From Bacillota bacterium (GTDB lineage: Bacteria; Bacillota; Clostridia; Oscillospirales; Ruminococcaceae): 64,000 nucleotides of DNA. Made by a program: the position numbers and the translations under genes. Every line of letters starts with the position of its first letter. Position 1 is the first letter of the stretch. Below the pieces are notes generated by a model that had not been told where the DNA came from, did no database searches, and was given only the letters and a program-made list of their open reading frames with translations. Below are positions 43,374 through 51,959 of this stretch, in pieces. The stretch is from contig JAEWPV010000020.1 in assembly GCA_023460535.1 (NCBI GenBank), positions 191,132-255,131 on the forward strand. Direction: 5' to 3'.

Positions 43374-44309
43374 ATGCCCGCTCATATTACGCACAGCCTG
43401 TTTGGTGCTGCCGTGCTTTCGTCGGGTATATGTGAACCGCTCAAAGATGGCGATTCGGTTTGTGGATATGCGCTTGATCGCACCGCGTTTGAATGGGGTC
43501 TACAAGGACCCGATCTCTTGTTTTTTGCAACGCTTGCCGGCAACAAAAAACTCCCGCACTACGGTAATGTGATGCATGGACAGGAGACTGACCGTCTATT
43601 TGTAGCGTTGCAGCAATATGCCGTCAGCGCAAAAAAAACGAAGGGATATAAGGCTGTTTACTCTTATATCTTGGGGTTTTGCTGCCATTATGTGCTGGAC
43701 AAGAATAGTCATCCGTTTGTGTACTACTGGCAAAATGAGGCACAACGCAAAAACCCTAGACTTCACTCTGTGCATAATAAGCTGGAGAGCGATATTGATA
43801 GTGCCATGTCTGAACGCAGGCTGCAAAGAAGCGTACGGGAATTTCGAATGACCGAGGCTGTGATGAGGGATAACTCAGTGTGTCGTCCCATCAGCAAGCT
43901 GTATGCGTATCTGTTTACCGAGTTATATCAGCTTCCATTAAGTAACGATGAGGTATTGCTGTGTTTTACTGGAGCAAGGCGTTATTTTCGGCTTATCATA
44001 GACCGGGGTGGACGACGACACCTTGCTAAGGCAGTCGATTTTATTATCAGAAAAAAGGGAGCCGTGTTTCATATGCTGCGCGTAACGAAGTATGATGCCT
44101 CTGTAATGAATGACGAGCATCGCCAATGGGTTAACCTTACCCGCCCTGAGGTCACGCGTAAGGATAGCTTTGAAGAACTATTTGACGACTCTGTGCGTGA
44201 AGCAGCAGAGTTGATTGGCAAGATAGCTTCGAATATTCTAAGCGAAACCCCAGCACAGGTAACCTTTGGCGACACCTTTGACAATGGCATGACCGACCAG
44301 CATTCGTAA
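43374..44309 (+). CDS. Zinc-dependent phospholipase C family protein
   Basis: The 311-residue protein resembles the Zn_dep_PLPC family: it begins MPAHITHSLFG, has GLQGPDLLFF and the histidine-rich YILGFCCHYVLDKNSHPFVYYW motif, with ESDIDSAM later. These motifs supply the trinuclear zinc ligands in secreted phospholipases C, but this protein has no signal peptide, so it is probably intracellular and its substrate is unknown. GGGAGG lies before the ATG. It is 45 bp after folT and ends before a terminator. Confidence 0.85.
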   Translation: MPAHITHSLFGAAVLSSGICEPLKDGDSVCGYALDRTAFEWGLQGPDLLFFATLAGNKKLPHYGNVMHGQETDRLFVALQQYAVSAKKTKGYKAVYSYILGFCCHYVLDKNSHPFVYYWQNEAQRKNPRLHSVHNKLESDIDSAMSERRLQRSVREFRMTEAVMRDNSVCRPISKLYAYLFTELYQLPLSNDEVLLCFTGARRYFRLIIDRGGRRHLAKAVDFIIRKKGAVFHMLRVTKYDASVMNDEHRQWVNLTRPEVTRKDSFEELFDDSVREAAELIGKIASNILSETPAQVTFGDTFDNGMTDQHS

Positions 44310-44325
44310 CCATAAAGAAATATTC

Positions 44326-44361
44326 AAAACCGCTTAAGTAACATTGCTTTGAGCGGTTTTT
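44326..44361 (+). terminator. Terminator after the phospholipase-like gene
   Basis: AAAACCGCT (44326-44334) pairs with AGCGGTTTT (44352-44360), followed by further T residues. Confidence 0.85.
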
Positions 44362-44438
44362 GCTATATTGCTTCATCGTTCAAAATTAATACATCCGTAA
44401 TAAATAAAAAACAGTTTTTCAACCCAAAATAGTATCAG

Positions 44439-44506
44439 TAAGCAGGAAGATAACTCCCTGCTTAATCTGCGCAAGACGCATTAAGCACTAAATTATTCTT
44501 TAGTGC
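44439..44506 (+). repeat. Three tandem hairpins upstream of the membrane-fusion gene
   Basis: Three inverted repeats follow each other: TAAGCAGG/CCTGCTTA (44439-44464), CTTAA and TGCG with CGCA and TTAAG (44461-44485), and GCACTAAA/TTTAGTGC (44485-44506). None has a T tract. They occupy most of the 241-bp gap before the gene at 44551. They may be a structured leader or part of a control site; no known RNA class was recognised. Confidence 0.65.
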
Positions 44507-44550
44507 AATTATACTACAATGTCGTTGTTTCGACAGAATGGGTGACGGGT

Positions 44551-45585
44551 ATGAAGTTAAGGGCGACAATTATTTTTCTTGCAGTTTTATTATTGATTTC
44601 AACGATATTTGTTCCGGACATACTCCTCGCTACAATACCGGAGGTGGGGGTAACCCAGTTAACCAAAACGGTTTATAATCAATACTTAAACTGTTCCGGA
44701 TCAATAGAACAGGAGCAAAAGAGTGACGTAACACTTGATGTGCCTGTTATATTGTCGCGTATCGAGGTGGAAATCGGGGATTATGTAGAAAAAGGGCAGC
44801 GGCTAGCGGTGGTAAACAAAGAGGCAACGCTCTCCGCTTATTCTAATCTGGATTCAGCGGCAGCGGTTTCTGCGATAATGGGAGGCGGTCTTTCCGGTAT
44901 ACCGGACGAACTGTTAAGCAGCTTTGTAAATTCTGGTGGGTCATCCATTTTTGATTTTTATGAAAAAAACAAGAATGCCATTCAGGCGATACCCGACAAC
45001 CTTAAGGCACCGGAAAGCGGTGTTGTTACTCAGCTTACAGCAACCGAAAACCAACTGACAACAGCATTGATGCCAATTATCTCCATTGCCCAAACTGAGC
45101 ATCTGGTTGCGCGAGTAGCGGTATCAGAAACCAACATTTCAAAAATTTATGTTAATCAAAGAGCGGTGTTATCGGTTATTGCCAACGGGAAAAAGGTTTA
45201 TGAAGGGATAGTAATTAAGATTTATCCAACAGCCAATCGCTCTTTGCTCTCCTCCTCAACCGATGCTACGGTAGATGTTGTGATAAAAATCCTTAACCCA
45301 GATCAATCAATAAAGCCAGGGTTCACAACAAAAGCAAGGATAGTCGTGGAAGAAAGTCGCGAGGCGTTCGTACTTCCGTATGAGGTCATTTGTCAGGATG
45401 ATGACCAAAATGAGTATGTATACGTGTATTCCGGCGGACGTGCCTTAAAACGCGTAATCCGCACGGGAAATGAACTGCTGTACGGAGTAGAGGTTATTGG
45501 CGGATTGCTTGAAAAAGAGGTTATCGTAACGAACCCGGAACGAATTGCAGGAGAAGACCGCTTGGTGCGGCTTTCTGCAGGATAG
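44551..45585 (+). CDS. HlyD/MacA-like efflux adaptor protein
   Basis: The 344-residue protein has an N-terminal membrane segment (IIFLAVLLLISTIFVPDILL) and a membrane-fusion architecture: a biotinyl-lipoyl-like half (VPVILSRIEVEIGDYVEKGQRLAVV), a second half (LKAPESGVVTQLTATENQ), a beta-barrel region (ARVAVSETNISKIYVNQ) and a C-terminal VEVIGGLLEKEVIVTNPE segment. It probably works with the MacB/FtsX-type permease 97 bp downstream. ATG 44551 is used because it directly starts the membrane segment; the ribosome site is weak (GACGGGT). Confidence 0.82.
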   Translation: MKLRATIIFLAVLLLISTIFVPDILLATIPEVGVTQLTKTVYNQYLNCSGSIEQEQKSDVTLDVPVILSRIEVEIGDYVEKGQRLAVVNKEATLSAYSNLDSAAAVSAIMGGGLSGIPDELLSSFVNSGGSSIFDFYEKNKNAIQAIPDNLKAPESGVVTQLTATENQLTTALMPIISIAQTEHLVARVAVSETNISKIYVNQRAVLSVIANGKKVYEGIVIKIYPTANRSLLSSSTDATVDVVIKILNPDQSIKPGFTTKARIVVEESREAFVLPYEVICQDDDQNEYVYVYSGGRALKRVIRTGNELLYGVEVIGGLLEKEVIVTNPERIAGEDRLVRLSAG

Positions 45586-45682
45586 TATGACAAAAGAACT
45601 TTCATAGTAACGAGAACAAAGAAATGCGAACGCTTAAATAAGACAGTACTATGGTGTAATGTATAGAAAGGAGACGCGGCGG

Positions 45683-46870
45683 ATGAGTGACTACCTAAAA
45701 TATGCGCTAAAAAACTTGTTTTGCAACCGTTTCCGAACCATATTAACCATCATCGGCATTGCAATCGGGGTTTGCTCTGTTATCATCATCGGTGCGATAT
45801 CCGATATGGGAAAATCCGCGATTAACACGGAGCTTGATTCCATCGGCATCAGCGGGCTGACGATTGAAACGGATAAGCGAATCACCAGTGAAAAACTCAG
45901 CTTTGACGATCTAGCCGTGGTGAAGGCCTCTGCGAACGTCAAGGATGCAATCCCCGTCATGCTGGAATACACAAATGCCTACACCAAAAACTTAGTGCTT
46001 AACAGCGCGGTATGGGGAATTGACTCGGGGGCACGCCAAATCTTTTCTCTTGAAATTCTGCATGGACGCTTAATCGGAAAGGCGGATGTTGGCAGCGGGG
46101 AGAACGTATGCCTAGTTGATAAGAACTTTGCAAACCAAACCTATCGCAGAACAAATATCGTTGGTAAAACTATACGGCTGCGTTTGGGCGGGGTGGATGA
46201 GGAATTTACCATAGTCGGGGTTGTAAATTCAGGCGGCAATATGCTACAATCTATGCTGAGCAGTTACATTCCCACCTTTGTGTATATTCCGTACACCGCA
46301 ATGCAAAAGGCTGCGGGAAGGGCTTATCTTGACCAAATTGCCGTACAGGCAAAGGATGGAATTAGTCTTGAGACCGTGAGCGGCGAAGTGGTTCGACGGT
46401 TAGAACAGACAAACGGTGATGGTAAGATATACAAAACCCAGAACATCGCACAGCAAAAGGAGAAGCTTAACAACCTGCTGAACATTATCTCTTATGTATT
46501 GTCTGCGATTGCCGCAATCTCCCTGATTGTGGCAGGGCTTTCCATAATGACGGTGATGCTGGTATCGGTTAACGAGAGAACGCGCGAGATTGGCATAAAA
46601 AAGGCCATCGGAGCACGAAATGTGGTTATCCTAAGTGAGTTTCTGCTTGAGGCATTCTCTATCTCGCTGCTTGGTAGCCTAATTGGATGTTGCATTGGGC
46701 TACTCTTATCCTTTATTGCTTTTCTAATTATTGGAATAGCGCCCATTGTAAATGTTCAGCTTTTACTTTTGTGTGTCGTATTCTCTGTTGTAAGCGGAAC
46801 GATTTTTGGTGTTTATCCCGCATCAAAGGCATCAAAGCTGCATCCGGTTGATGCGCTTAGAAACGAGTAG
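45683..46870 (+). CDS. MacB/FtsX-type ABC transporter permease
   Basis: The 395-residue protein has the MacB permease layout: an N-terminal helix after the amphipathic YALKNLFCNRFRTILTIIGIAIG, a large extracytoplasmic domain (about residues 45-270), and three C-terminal helices with TREIGIKKAIGARNVVIL and YPASKASKLHPVDALRNE, the MacB hallmarks. AGAAAGGAG lies 9 bp before ATG 45683. It follows the adaptor gene. No gene for the matching ATP-binding subunit lies beside it, which is unusual because the three are normally adjacent. Confidence 0.88.
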   Translation: MSDYLKYALKNLFCNRFRTILTIIGIAIGVCSVIIIGAISDMGKSAINTELDSIGISGLTIETDKRITSEKLSFDDLAVVKASANVKDAIPVMLEYTNAYTKNLVLNSAVWGIDSGARQIFSLEILHGRLIGKADVGSGENVCLVDKNFANQTYRRTNIVGKTIRLRLGGVDEEFTIVGVVNSGGNMLQSMLSSYIPTFVYIPYTAMQKAAGRAYLDQIAVQAKDGISLETVSGEVVRRLEQTNGDGKIYKTQNIAQQKEKLNNLLNIISYVLSAIAAISLIVAGLSIMTVMLVSVNERTREIGIKKAIGARNVVILSEFLLEAFSISLLGSLIGCCIGLLLSFIAFLIIGIAPIVNVQLLLLCVVFSVVSGTIFGVYPASKASKLHPVDALRNE

Positions 46871-46875
46871 GAATA

Positions 46876-47619
46876 ATGTGTAATCTCAATTCACCCAATT
46901 GTCCCGTTTCTCGGGTTCGAACCGTTGCCATTGGCGGGAAGTATAAGGGATTCATTCATGCGCTTATGCTCCTTGGCATCAAGAGCATTCCTCTCGTAGG
47001 CTGCGATATCTTAGATGCACCTGTGCGTAATCATGCGGATATGCTTGCGCACTACTTAGGGGAAAACCGCATTCTGTTACACAGCGGTAATGGAAAAGAA
47101 GCATCAATGATGACCCAATTGGGGTTTGAGGTATCACAGATACATTCCCCATTAAGGGCTACATATCCTTATGATTGCGCGCTGAATGCGCTGCATATCG
47201 GTAACAAGCTTATCTGCGGAAAACACACGGCTCCGGAGATTATCGATTACTGTGAAACCCATGACATACAGGTCGTTTTCTGTGCGCAAGGTTACACGCG
47301 CTGTTCGGTGTGTGTGGTGAACGAGAACGCCATTATCACAGCGGACCCGTCTATCGCCGTGCTTTGTACAAACCTGGGGATGGACGTATTGCGGATTCGT
47401 CCGGGGCATATTCAGTTAGACGGTTACCCTTACGGGTTTATTGGCGGGTGTTGTGGTTTGATAGACCAGAGTACTATTGCATTTACAGGCACTCCCCAAA
47501 GACACCCAGACGGACTAATAATTACTGAATTTCTAGAAAAGCATGATGTAAAGTATATTTGCTTAACAGACGATATACTTACAGATATCGGTGGATTCAT
47601 TCCCTTGCTGTGCGAATAA
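46876..47619 (+). CDS. DUF6873-like protein, possible GME fold
   Basis: This 247-residue cytosolic protein has no signal or membrane segment. It contains GIKSIPLVGCDILDAPVRNHADMLAHYLG, KYTVHQGYTRCS-like CAQGYTRCSVCVVNENAIITAD, and PGHIQLDGYPYGFIGGCCGLID, which resemble a clostridial family (DUF6873) assigned to the guanidino-group-modifying enzyme fold. The repeat of charged hydrophobic units and the CC-G motif near the end fit that fold, but the function is unknown. It begins 5 bp after the permease and may be cotranscribed. Confidence 0.6.
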   Translation: MCNLNSPNCPVSRVRTVAIGGKYKGFIHALMLLGIKSIPLVGCDILDAPVRNHADMLAHYLGENRILLHSGNGKEASMMTQLGFEVSQIHSPLRATYPYDCALNALHIGNKLICGKHTAPEIIDYCETHDIQVVFCAQGYTRCSVCVVNENAIITADPSIAVLCTNLGMDVLRIRPGHIQLDGYPYGFIGGCCGLIDQSTIAFTGTPQRHPDGLIITEFLEKHDVKYICLTDDILTDIGGFIPLLCE

Positions 47620-47672
47620 GCAAAACCAATCTTTGCATATCGTGCCAAACAACAAAGAGGAGCATACGACAG

Positions 47673-49589
47673 ATGCTGTTACATATTCAATCCCTGCACA
47701 AAGGTTTTCTTGATAATAAGGTTCTCTCTGATATCAACGTAACGGTAGAAAACACAGACCGTATCGGACTGATTGGCGCTAACGGCGCGGGAAAATCGAC
47801 ACTGCTTCACATCATAACAGACAAGCTGGAAGCCGATAGCGGAACTGTAATGCGGTCGAGCGGCCTTTCCATTGGGTTCTTGGAGCAGAACAGCGGGCTT
47901 GACCGGGATAGTACACTGTACGATGAGATGCTTGGCGTCTTTGGTTCGCTTCTCTCCCTTCAAAACGAGATGCGGGTATTGGAAAAGGAGATGGCTTTAT
48001 GCAGCGGTGATGAAACCCGCTTGCACGAACTATCTGCCGAATACGCGAAAAAGCAGACGGTGTTTGAGCACGGTGACGGCTACCTTATTGATGTAAAAAT
48101 AAAGACCATCTTAAACGGTATGGGGTTCGGTCAAACCGCGCCCGATACCCCTATCGTCTCATTAAGCGGCGGGGAGAAGACCCGTCTTGCGATGGCACGT
48201 CTTTTGATGGAAGAACCACAGCTGCTGATTCTGGATGAGCCGACCAACCACCTGGACTTTAAGACCCTGATGTGGTTGGAGCAGTACCTGAACGACTACA
48301 CCGGTGCCATAATTGTCGTTTCGCATGACCGTTATTTTCTGGACAGAGTAGTCTCTCAGGTTTGGGAGTTGGAACGGAATACGCTGACAGTGTATCCCGG
48401 CAACTACTCAAAATATCTGCTGCTAAAACAGGAACGCTTTGAACGACTGCAGAAGGAATACGAACAACAGCAAAAGCAGATTGCATCCCTGCAGGATTAC
48501 ATCGACCGAAATATGGCGCGCGCCTCTACCTCAAACAGTGCAAAGGGACGATTAAAGACACTGGAAAAGATAGAGGTAATGGAAAAACCCACGGTCTATG
48601 AAAAGCACATGACCCTGCGCTTTGAGGCAGAGCGGCAGCCCTACAAAGACCTTCTGGAGCTGGAGAACCTTTCTCTTTGTGTTGGCGAGGGGGAAGCAAA
48701 AAAGCAATTGTTTCAAAATGTATTTCTCAGCATTAAGCGGGGTGAACGTGTTGCGCTCATCGGCGCAAACGGGATAGGGAAATCTTCACTGCTTAAGGCG
48801 CTTCAAGGGTTGATTCCCGTCGGCGGCGGCCACTTTCGTTGGGGACAAAATGCGGTTATCGGCTACTACGAACAGGAGAACGCAAACCTCAACTATGATA
48901 AAACGGCCCTGGACGAGCTGTGGGACCGTTTTTCTACACGTACCGAATACGAAATGCGTACGGCACTGGGAAGGGTACTGCTTACCGGCGAGCACGTTTA
49001 TAAACCCGTGCGCGTGCTCAGCGGCGGGGAGCGTGCAAAGCTGTCGCTTGCCATCCTAGCGCAAACCAAAACCAACGTGTTGATTTTGGATGAGCCAACC
49101 AACCATTTGGATTTAAGCGCGAAGGAGGACCTTGAAAAGGCGATGCTCTTGTACGAGGGCACTTTGTTGTTTGTGTCGCATGACCGCTATCTCCTAAACC
49201 GTGTTCCCACGAAAATTGTGGAGTTGTTGGCGGATGGCGTTAAGGTATATAACGGCAACTTTGATTTTTATATGGACGAGATTGCCCGGGAAAAGGAGCA
49301 AGCCGCTCCGCAGAATGCATTAACGGCAAAGCAGGTACCGCCAAAGCATGACGGGTATTATAAAAGCCGTGAGCAGAAAAGTGCACAGGCAAAGCGCAAA
49401 GCGAGGGTTCGGGAACTGGAGGTGCTTATTGCTGCTTGCGAAAAGGAAGTAGCCGAAATGGAGCTTGCTCTTACCAGCGAGGAGGTATACAGCGACTACA
49501 AACAGACGCAGGAAATCTGCGCACAGCTGGAGGAACGGCGAGCCGGGTTATCCGATTATATGGATGAATGGGCAGAATTAGCCGAATAG
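47673..49589 (+). CDS. ABC-F family ATP-binding protein
   Basis: The 638-residue protein has two ABC domains in tandem and no membrane segment: Walker A GANGAGKST and signature LSGGEKTRLAMARLL in the first, Walker A GANGIGKSS and signature LSGGERAKLSLAILA in the second, joined by a charged linker (about residues 240-300). A C-terminal coiled coil (VRELEVLIAACEKEVAEMELAL) follows. ABC-F proteins act on ribosomes, including translation factors and antibiotic-protection proteins. The subclass cannot be fixed here. AGAGGAG lies 10 bp before ATG 47673. Confidence 0.93.
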   Translation: MLLHIQSLHKGFLDNKVLSDINVTVENTDRIGLIGANGAGKSTLLHIITDKLEADSGTVMRSSGLSIGFLEQNSGLDRDSTLYDEMLGVFGSLLSLQNEMRVLEKEMALCSGDETRLHELSAEYAKKQTVFEHGDGYLIDVKIKTILNGMGFGQTAPDTPIVSLSGGEKTRLAMARLLMEEPQLLILDEPTNHLDFKTLMWLEQYLNDYTGAIIVVSHDRYFLDRVVSQVWELERNTLTVYPGNYSKYLLLKQERFERLQKEYEQQQKQIASLQDYIDRNMARASTSNSAKGRLKTLEKIEVMEKPTVYEKHMTLRFEAERQPYKDLLELENLSLCVGEGEAKKQLFQNVFLSIKRGERVALIGANGIGKSSLLKALQGLIPVGGGHFRWGQNAVIGYYEQENANLNYDKTALDELWDRFSTRTEYEMRTALGRVLLTGEHVYKPVRVLSGGERAKLSLAILAQTKTNVLILDEPTNHLDLSAKEDLEKAMLLYEGTLLFVSHDRYLLNRVPTKIVELLADGVKVYNGNFDFYMDEIAREKEQAAPQNALTAKQVPPKHDGYYKSREQKSAQAKRKARVRELEVLIAACEKEVAEMELALTSEEVYSDYKQTQEICAQLEERRAGLSDYMDEWAELAE

Positions 49590-49610
49590 AATACAATATA
49601 TTGGCATGAA

Positions 49611-49650
49611 ATAACGGATATGTACGACATGTGTACATATCCGTTATGTT
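49611..49650. terminator. Bidirectional terminator between ABC-F and ACT genes
   Basis: A perfect 15-bp stem pairs ATAACGGATATGTAC (49611-49625) with GTACATATCCGTTAT (49633-49647) around a 7-nt loop, with T-rich sequence on the + side. It lies between two convergent genes. Confidence 0.85.
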
Positions 49651-49733
49651 GTTTACGAAAAAGAGCGATTACGTCTTTTGGCTTTTCGCTCGAAACCGCA
49701 TTTTAAAGCGTAACGAAATTTCGGTCGAAAATA

Positions 49734-50198
49734 TTAAATCAAAAATTCCGCTTTTAATGCTACAAGCGCGTCTTCCTTATGTGCATCAGACACCAAAATG
49801 GAGATATCCACAGCACTTGTGGTAATAATGGTAATGTCTACATTTGCCGCTGATATTGCACGCATTGCCCGCGCAGCAACGCCGGGTGTTGTCTCCATTT
49901 CCGTTCCGAACAGTTGTAACTGACAGTTGCTGCTGCTGACCAAAGGCTTAATGGTAGGCATTGTCTCTGAAATCTTTGCCGTAATGCTCAACGCCTTTAC
50001 AAGGTCTGCGCCGGGGATTGAAAAGGAGAGAGAGGTGTATTCGCCCTGCGGCGCGGCGTGGGAGATCATGTCGATGTTAATTTCTTCCTCTGCAAACTGT
50101 GTTAGGATCTTTGCCAACAGTGAGGCGTTGGCAGGAGCTTTGTTTATGGTAATAAGCGCAATATCGTCGGTTACTGTAAGCTTGGAAACACCATTCAT
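49734..50198 (-). CDS. Stand-alone aspartokinase-type ACT-domain protein
   Basis: The 154-residue protein consists of two ACT domains (IALITINKAPANASLLAKIL, then LQLFGTEMETTPGVAARAMRAI with a DISILVSDAHKEDAL end), closely resembling the regulatory C-terminal part of aspartokinases, but without the kinase domain. It is the last gene of the lysine-riboswitch operon asd-dapA-dapB. It may be a separate regulatory subunit or lysine/threonine sensor for an aspartokinase elsewhere. On the minus strand ATG 50198 follows an AAGGAAGG site at 8 bp. Confidence 0.82.
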   Translation of the reverse strand: MNGVSKLTVTDDIALITINKAPANASLLAKILTQFAEEEINIDMISHAAPQGEYTSLSFSIPGADLVKALSITAKISETMPTIKPLVSSSNCQLQLFGTEMETTPGVAARAMRAISAANVDITIITTSAVDISILVSDAHKEDALVALKAEFLI

Positions 50199-50237
50199 AA
50201 ACAATACCTTCCTTTCCTTGTAGCAGAGTATCGCAAG

Positions 50238-50993
50238 CTAGGCAAGCAGATCTGACATATCATACATTCCGGGTTGTTTCCCAACTAAAAAGATGGAGGC
50301 GTTTAGCGCCCCGGTCGCAAATACATCGCGAGAACGCGCGCTGTGCGTGATGGTTACAATCTCATCGGGCCCGGCAAACAGCACCTCGTGTTCGCCGACT
50401 ATTGTTCCGCCGCGAACGGCATGGATGCCAATCTCGTTTTTGGGGCGTTTTTCCCGCCGAACATGGCGGTCGTATTCATAGCGATAGCAGTGCTCCCGCG
50501 CTTCGTTGATGCCGTTTGCTATCATCAATGCGGTGCCGCTGGGGGCATCCAGTTTACGATTGTGGTGCTTTTCAATAATCTCAATATCAAACTCATTGCC
50601 CAACACCTGCGCCGCTTTCTTTGCCAGTGCAATCATCAGGTTAATGCCAAGCGACATATTTCCGGAATGAAAAACGGGAATCATCAAGGATGCTTCGCGC
50701 ATCGCACTTAGGTGTTCCTCGCTTAACCCCGTGGTGCAAACCACCACCGGCAGCTTTTTTAGCTTTGCCGTTTCCAAAAGAGGAAGCAAGGCTGTTGGGT
50801 GCGAAAAATCGATGATTGAATCCGCCTTCGCAGTTAGGGCGTCGGGGGAAGGGAACACATCAAAGTCTGAATAAGCAACGGGGTTAATATCAATACCTGC
50901 AACAATTTCACAGTCACTACGCTTCGCGGCACACTCCGCAATCATGCGTCCCATCGCACCGCAGCAGCCGGAGAGAACTATTCTTGTTTTCAC
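50238..50993 (-). CDS. dapB: 4-hydroxy-tetrahydrodipicolinate reductase
   Basis: DapB reduces the DapA product with NAD(P)H in diaminopimelate/lysine synthesis. The 251-residue protein has the nucleotide-binding VLSGCCGAMGRMIAE, the DFSHPTALLPLL and CTTGLS segments, HHNRKLDAPSGTA with the substrate-binding histidines and VRGGTIVGEHEV. The start is probably GTG 50993 with GGGAGG 7 bp upstream; ATG 51008 has no ribosome site. It is 16 bp from the dapA stop. Confidence 0.94.
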   Translation of the reverse strand: MKTRIVLSGCCGAMGRMIAECAAKRSDCEIVAGIDINPVAYSDFDVFPSPDALTAKADSIIDFSHPTALLPLLETAKLKKLPVVVCTTGLSEEHLSAMREASLMIPVFHSGNMSLGINLMIALAKKAAQVLGNEFDIEIIEKHHNRKLDAPSGTALMIANGINEAREHCYRYEYDRHVRREKRPKNEIGIHAVRGGTIVGEHEVLFAGPDEIVTITHSARSRDVFATGALNASIFLVGKQPGMYDMSDLLA

Positions 50994-51009
50994 ATCCGTT
51001 CCTCCCATG

Positions 51010-51909
51010 TTAACCGTTATGAGCGGTCTTTATTAAACCATGGCGCTCGAGGGACTTCTTAAGTGTGGCAGTGTGTTCATCACTTAAGGTGTCAAGCGGG
51101 GCACGACCGCAGCCTACGGGGTAGCCCATCATTTCAAGAGCTGCCTTGACCGGGATGGGGTTGACATCAATAAACAAATGGTTAATCAGTCCAAGCAAGT
51201 CGAGCTGTAGCTTGCGGCTTGCGGCGACATTCCCTTCAAAGAATAGCCTGCAGATGTCGTGTGTTTCACGGGGCAGGATGTTTGATAATACCGAGATAAC
51301 GCCCTTGCTGCCAAGTGAAAGAAGCGGCACAATCTGGTCGTCGTTGCCGGAGTAGAAATCAAGGTCACACGTTGCGGCAAGCTCGGCTATCGCCGAAATG
51401 TTGCCGCACGCCTCCTTGGTGGCAACGATATTCGGGTGCTTTGCAAGCTCTTTGTACGCATTTGTACTGATGCTCATACCCGTTCTACTGGGTACATTGT
51501 ACAGAATAATCGGAAGGTCGGTCGCGTCCGCAATTGCGTTAAAATGCTTTATTAAACCCTTTTGTGAGGTTTTGTTGTAATAGGGGGTAACGTGAAGCAG
51601 TGCATCCGCACCTGCAGTCTTTGCCTCTTTAGAGAGCGCAACCGCGTAAGCGGTGTCGTTGCTTCCGGCTCCCGCTACAACAGGAACACGTCCCGCTACC
51701 GCCTTAACAGCATGGTAAAGGATGTTGATATGCTCGGCATCGGTAAAGGTAGAGGCCTCGCCGGTGGTCCCTGCAATGATGATTGCGTCAGTTCCGTTTT
51801 CTATCTGAAAATCAATCAAATCATTTAAAAGCGCATAGTTTATCGAGCCGTCCGCATTCATCGGGGTAACAATGGCGCATCCCGCGCCGGTAAATACCGT
51901 CTTCTTCAA
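51010..51909 (-). CDS. dapA: 4-hydroxy-tetrahydrodipicolinate synthase
   Basis: DapA condenses pyruvate with aspartate semialdehyde, the entry step to diaminopimelate. The 299-residue aldolase has GAGCAIVTPM at the N-terminus, GTTGEASTF, the catalytic tyrosine in ILYNVPSRTGM and the Schiff-base lysine in VATKEACGN. The start is probably TTG 51909 with GGGAGG 8 bp upstream. It lies between asd and dapB in the riboswitch operon. Confidence 0.95.
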   Translation of the reverse strand: MKKTVFTGAGCAIVTPMNADGSINYALLNDLIDFQIENGTDAIIIAGTTGEASTFTDAEHINILYHAVKAVAGRVPVVAGAGSNDTAYAVALSKEAKTAGADALLHVTPYYNKTSQKGLIKHFNAIADATDLPIILYNVPSRTGMSISTNAYKELAKHPNIVATKEACGNISAIAELAATCDLDFYSGNDDQIVPLLSLGSKGVISVLSNILPRETHDICRLFFEGNVAASRKLQLDLLGLINHLFIDVNPIPVKAALEMMGYPVGCGRAPLDTLSDEHTATLKKSLERHGLIKTAHNG

Positions 51910-51959
51910 TGAAAATACCTCCCTGTCTGATAATGAAATACGGGGATGCTTCAATCGCT

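Noticed and set aside
47673..49589. The ABC-F protein as the missing ATPase of the MacB-type permease
   Set aside because: It is a tandem ABC protein with the ABC-F linker and C-terminal coiled coil, which is not the single-domain ATPase used by MacB-type exporters.
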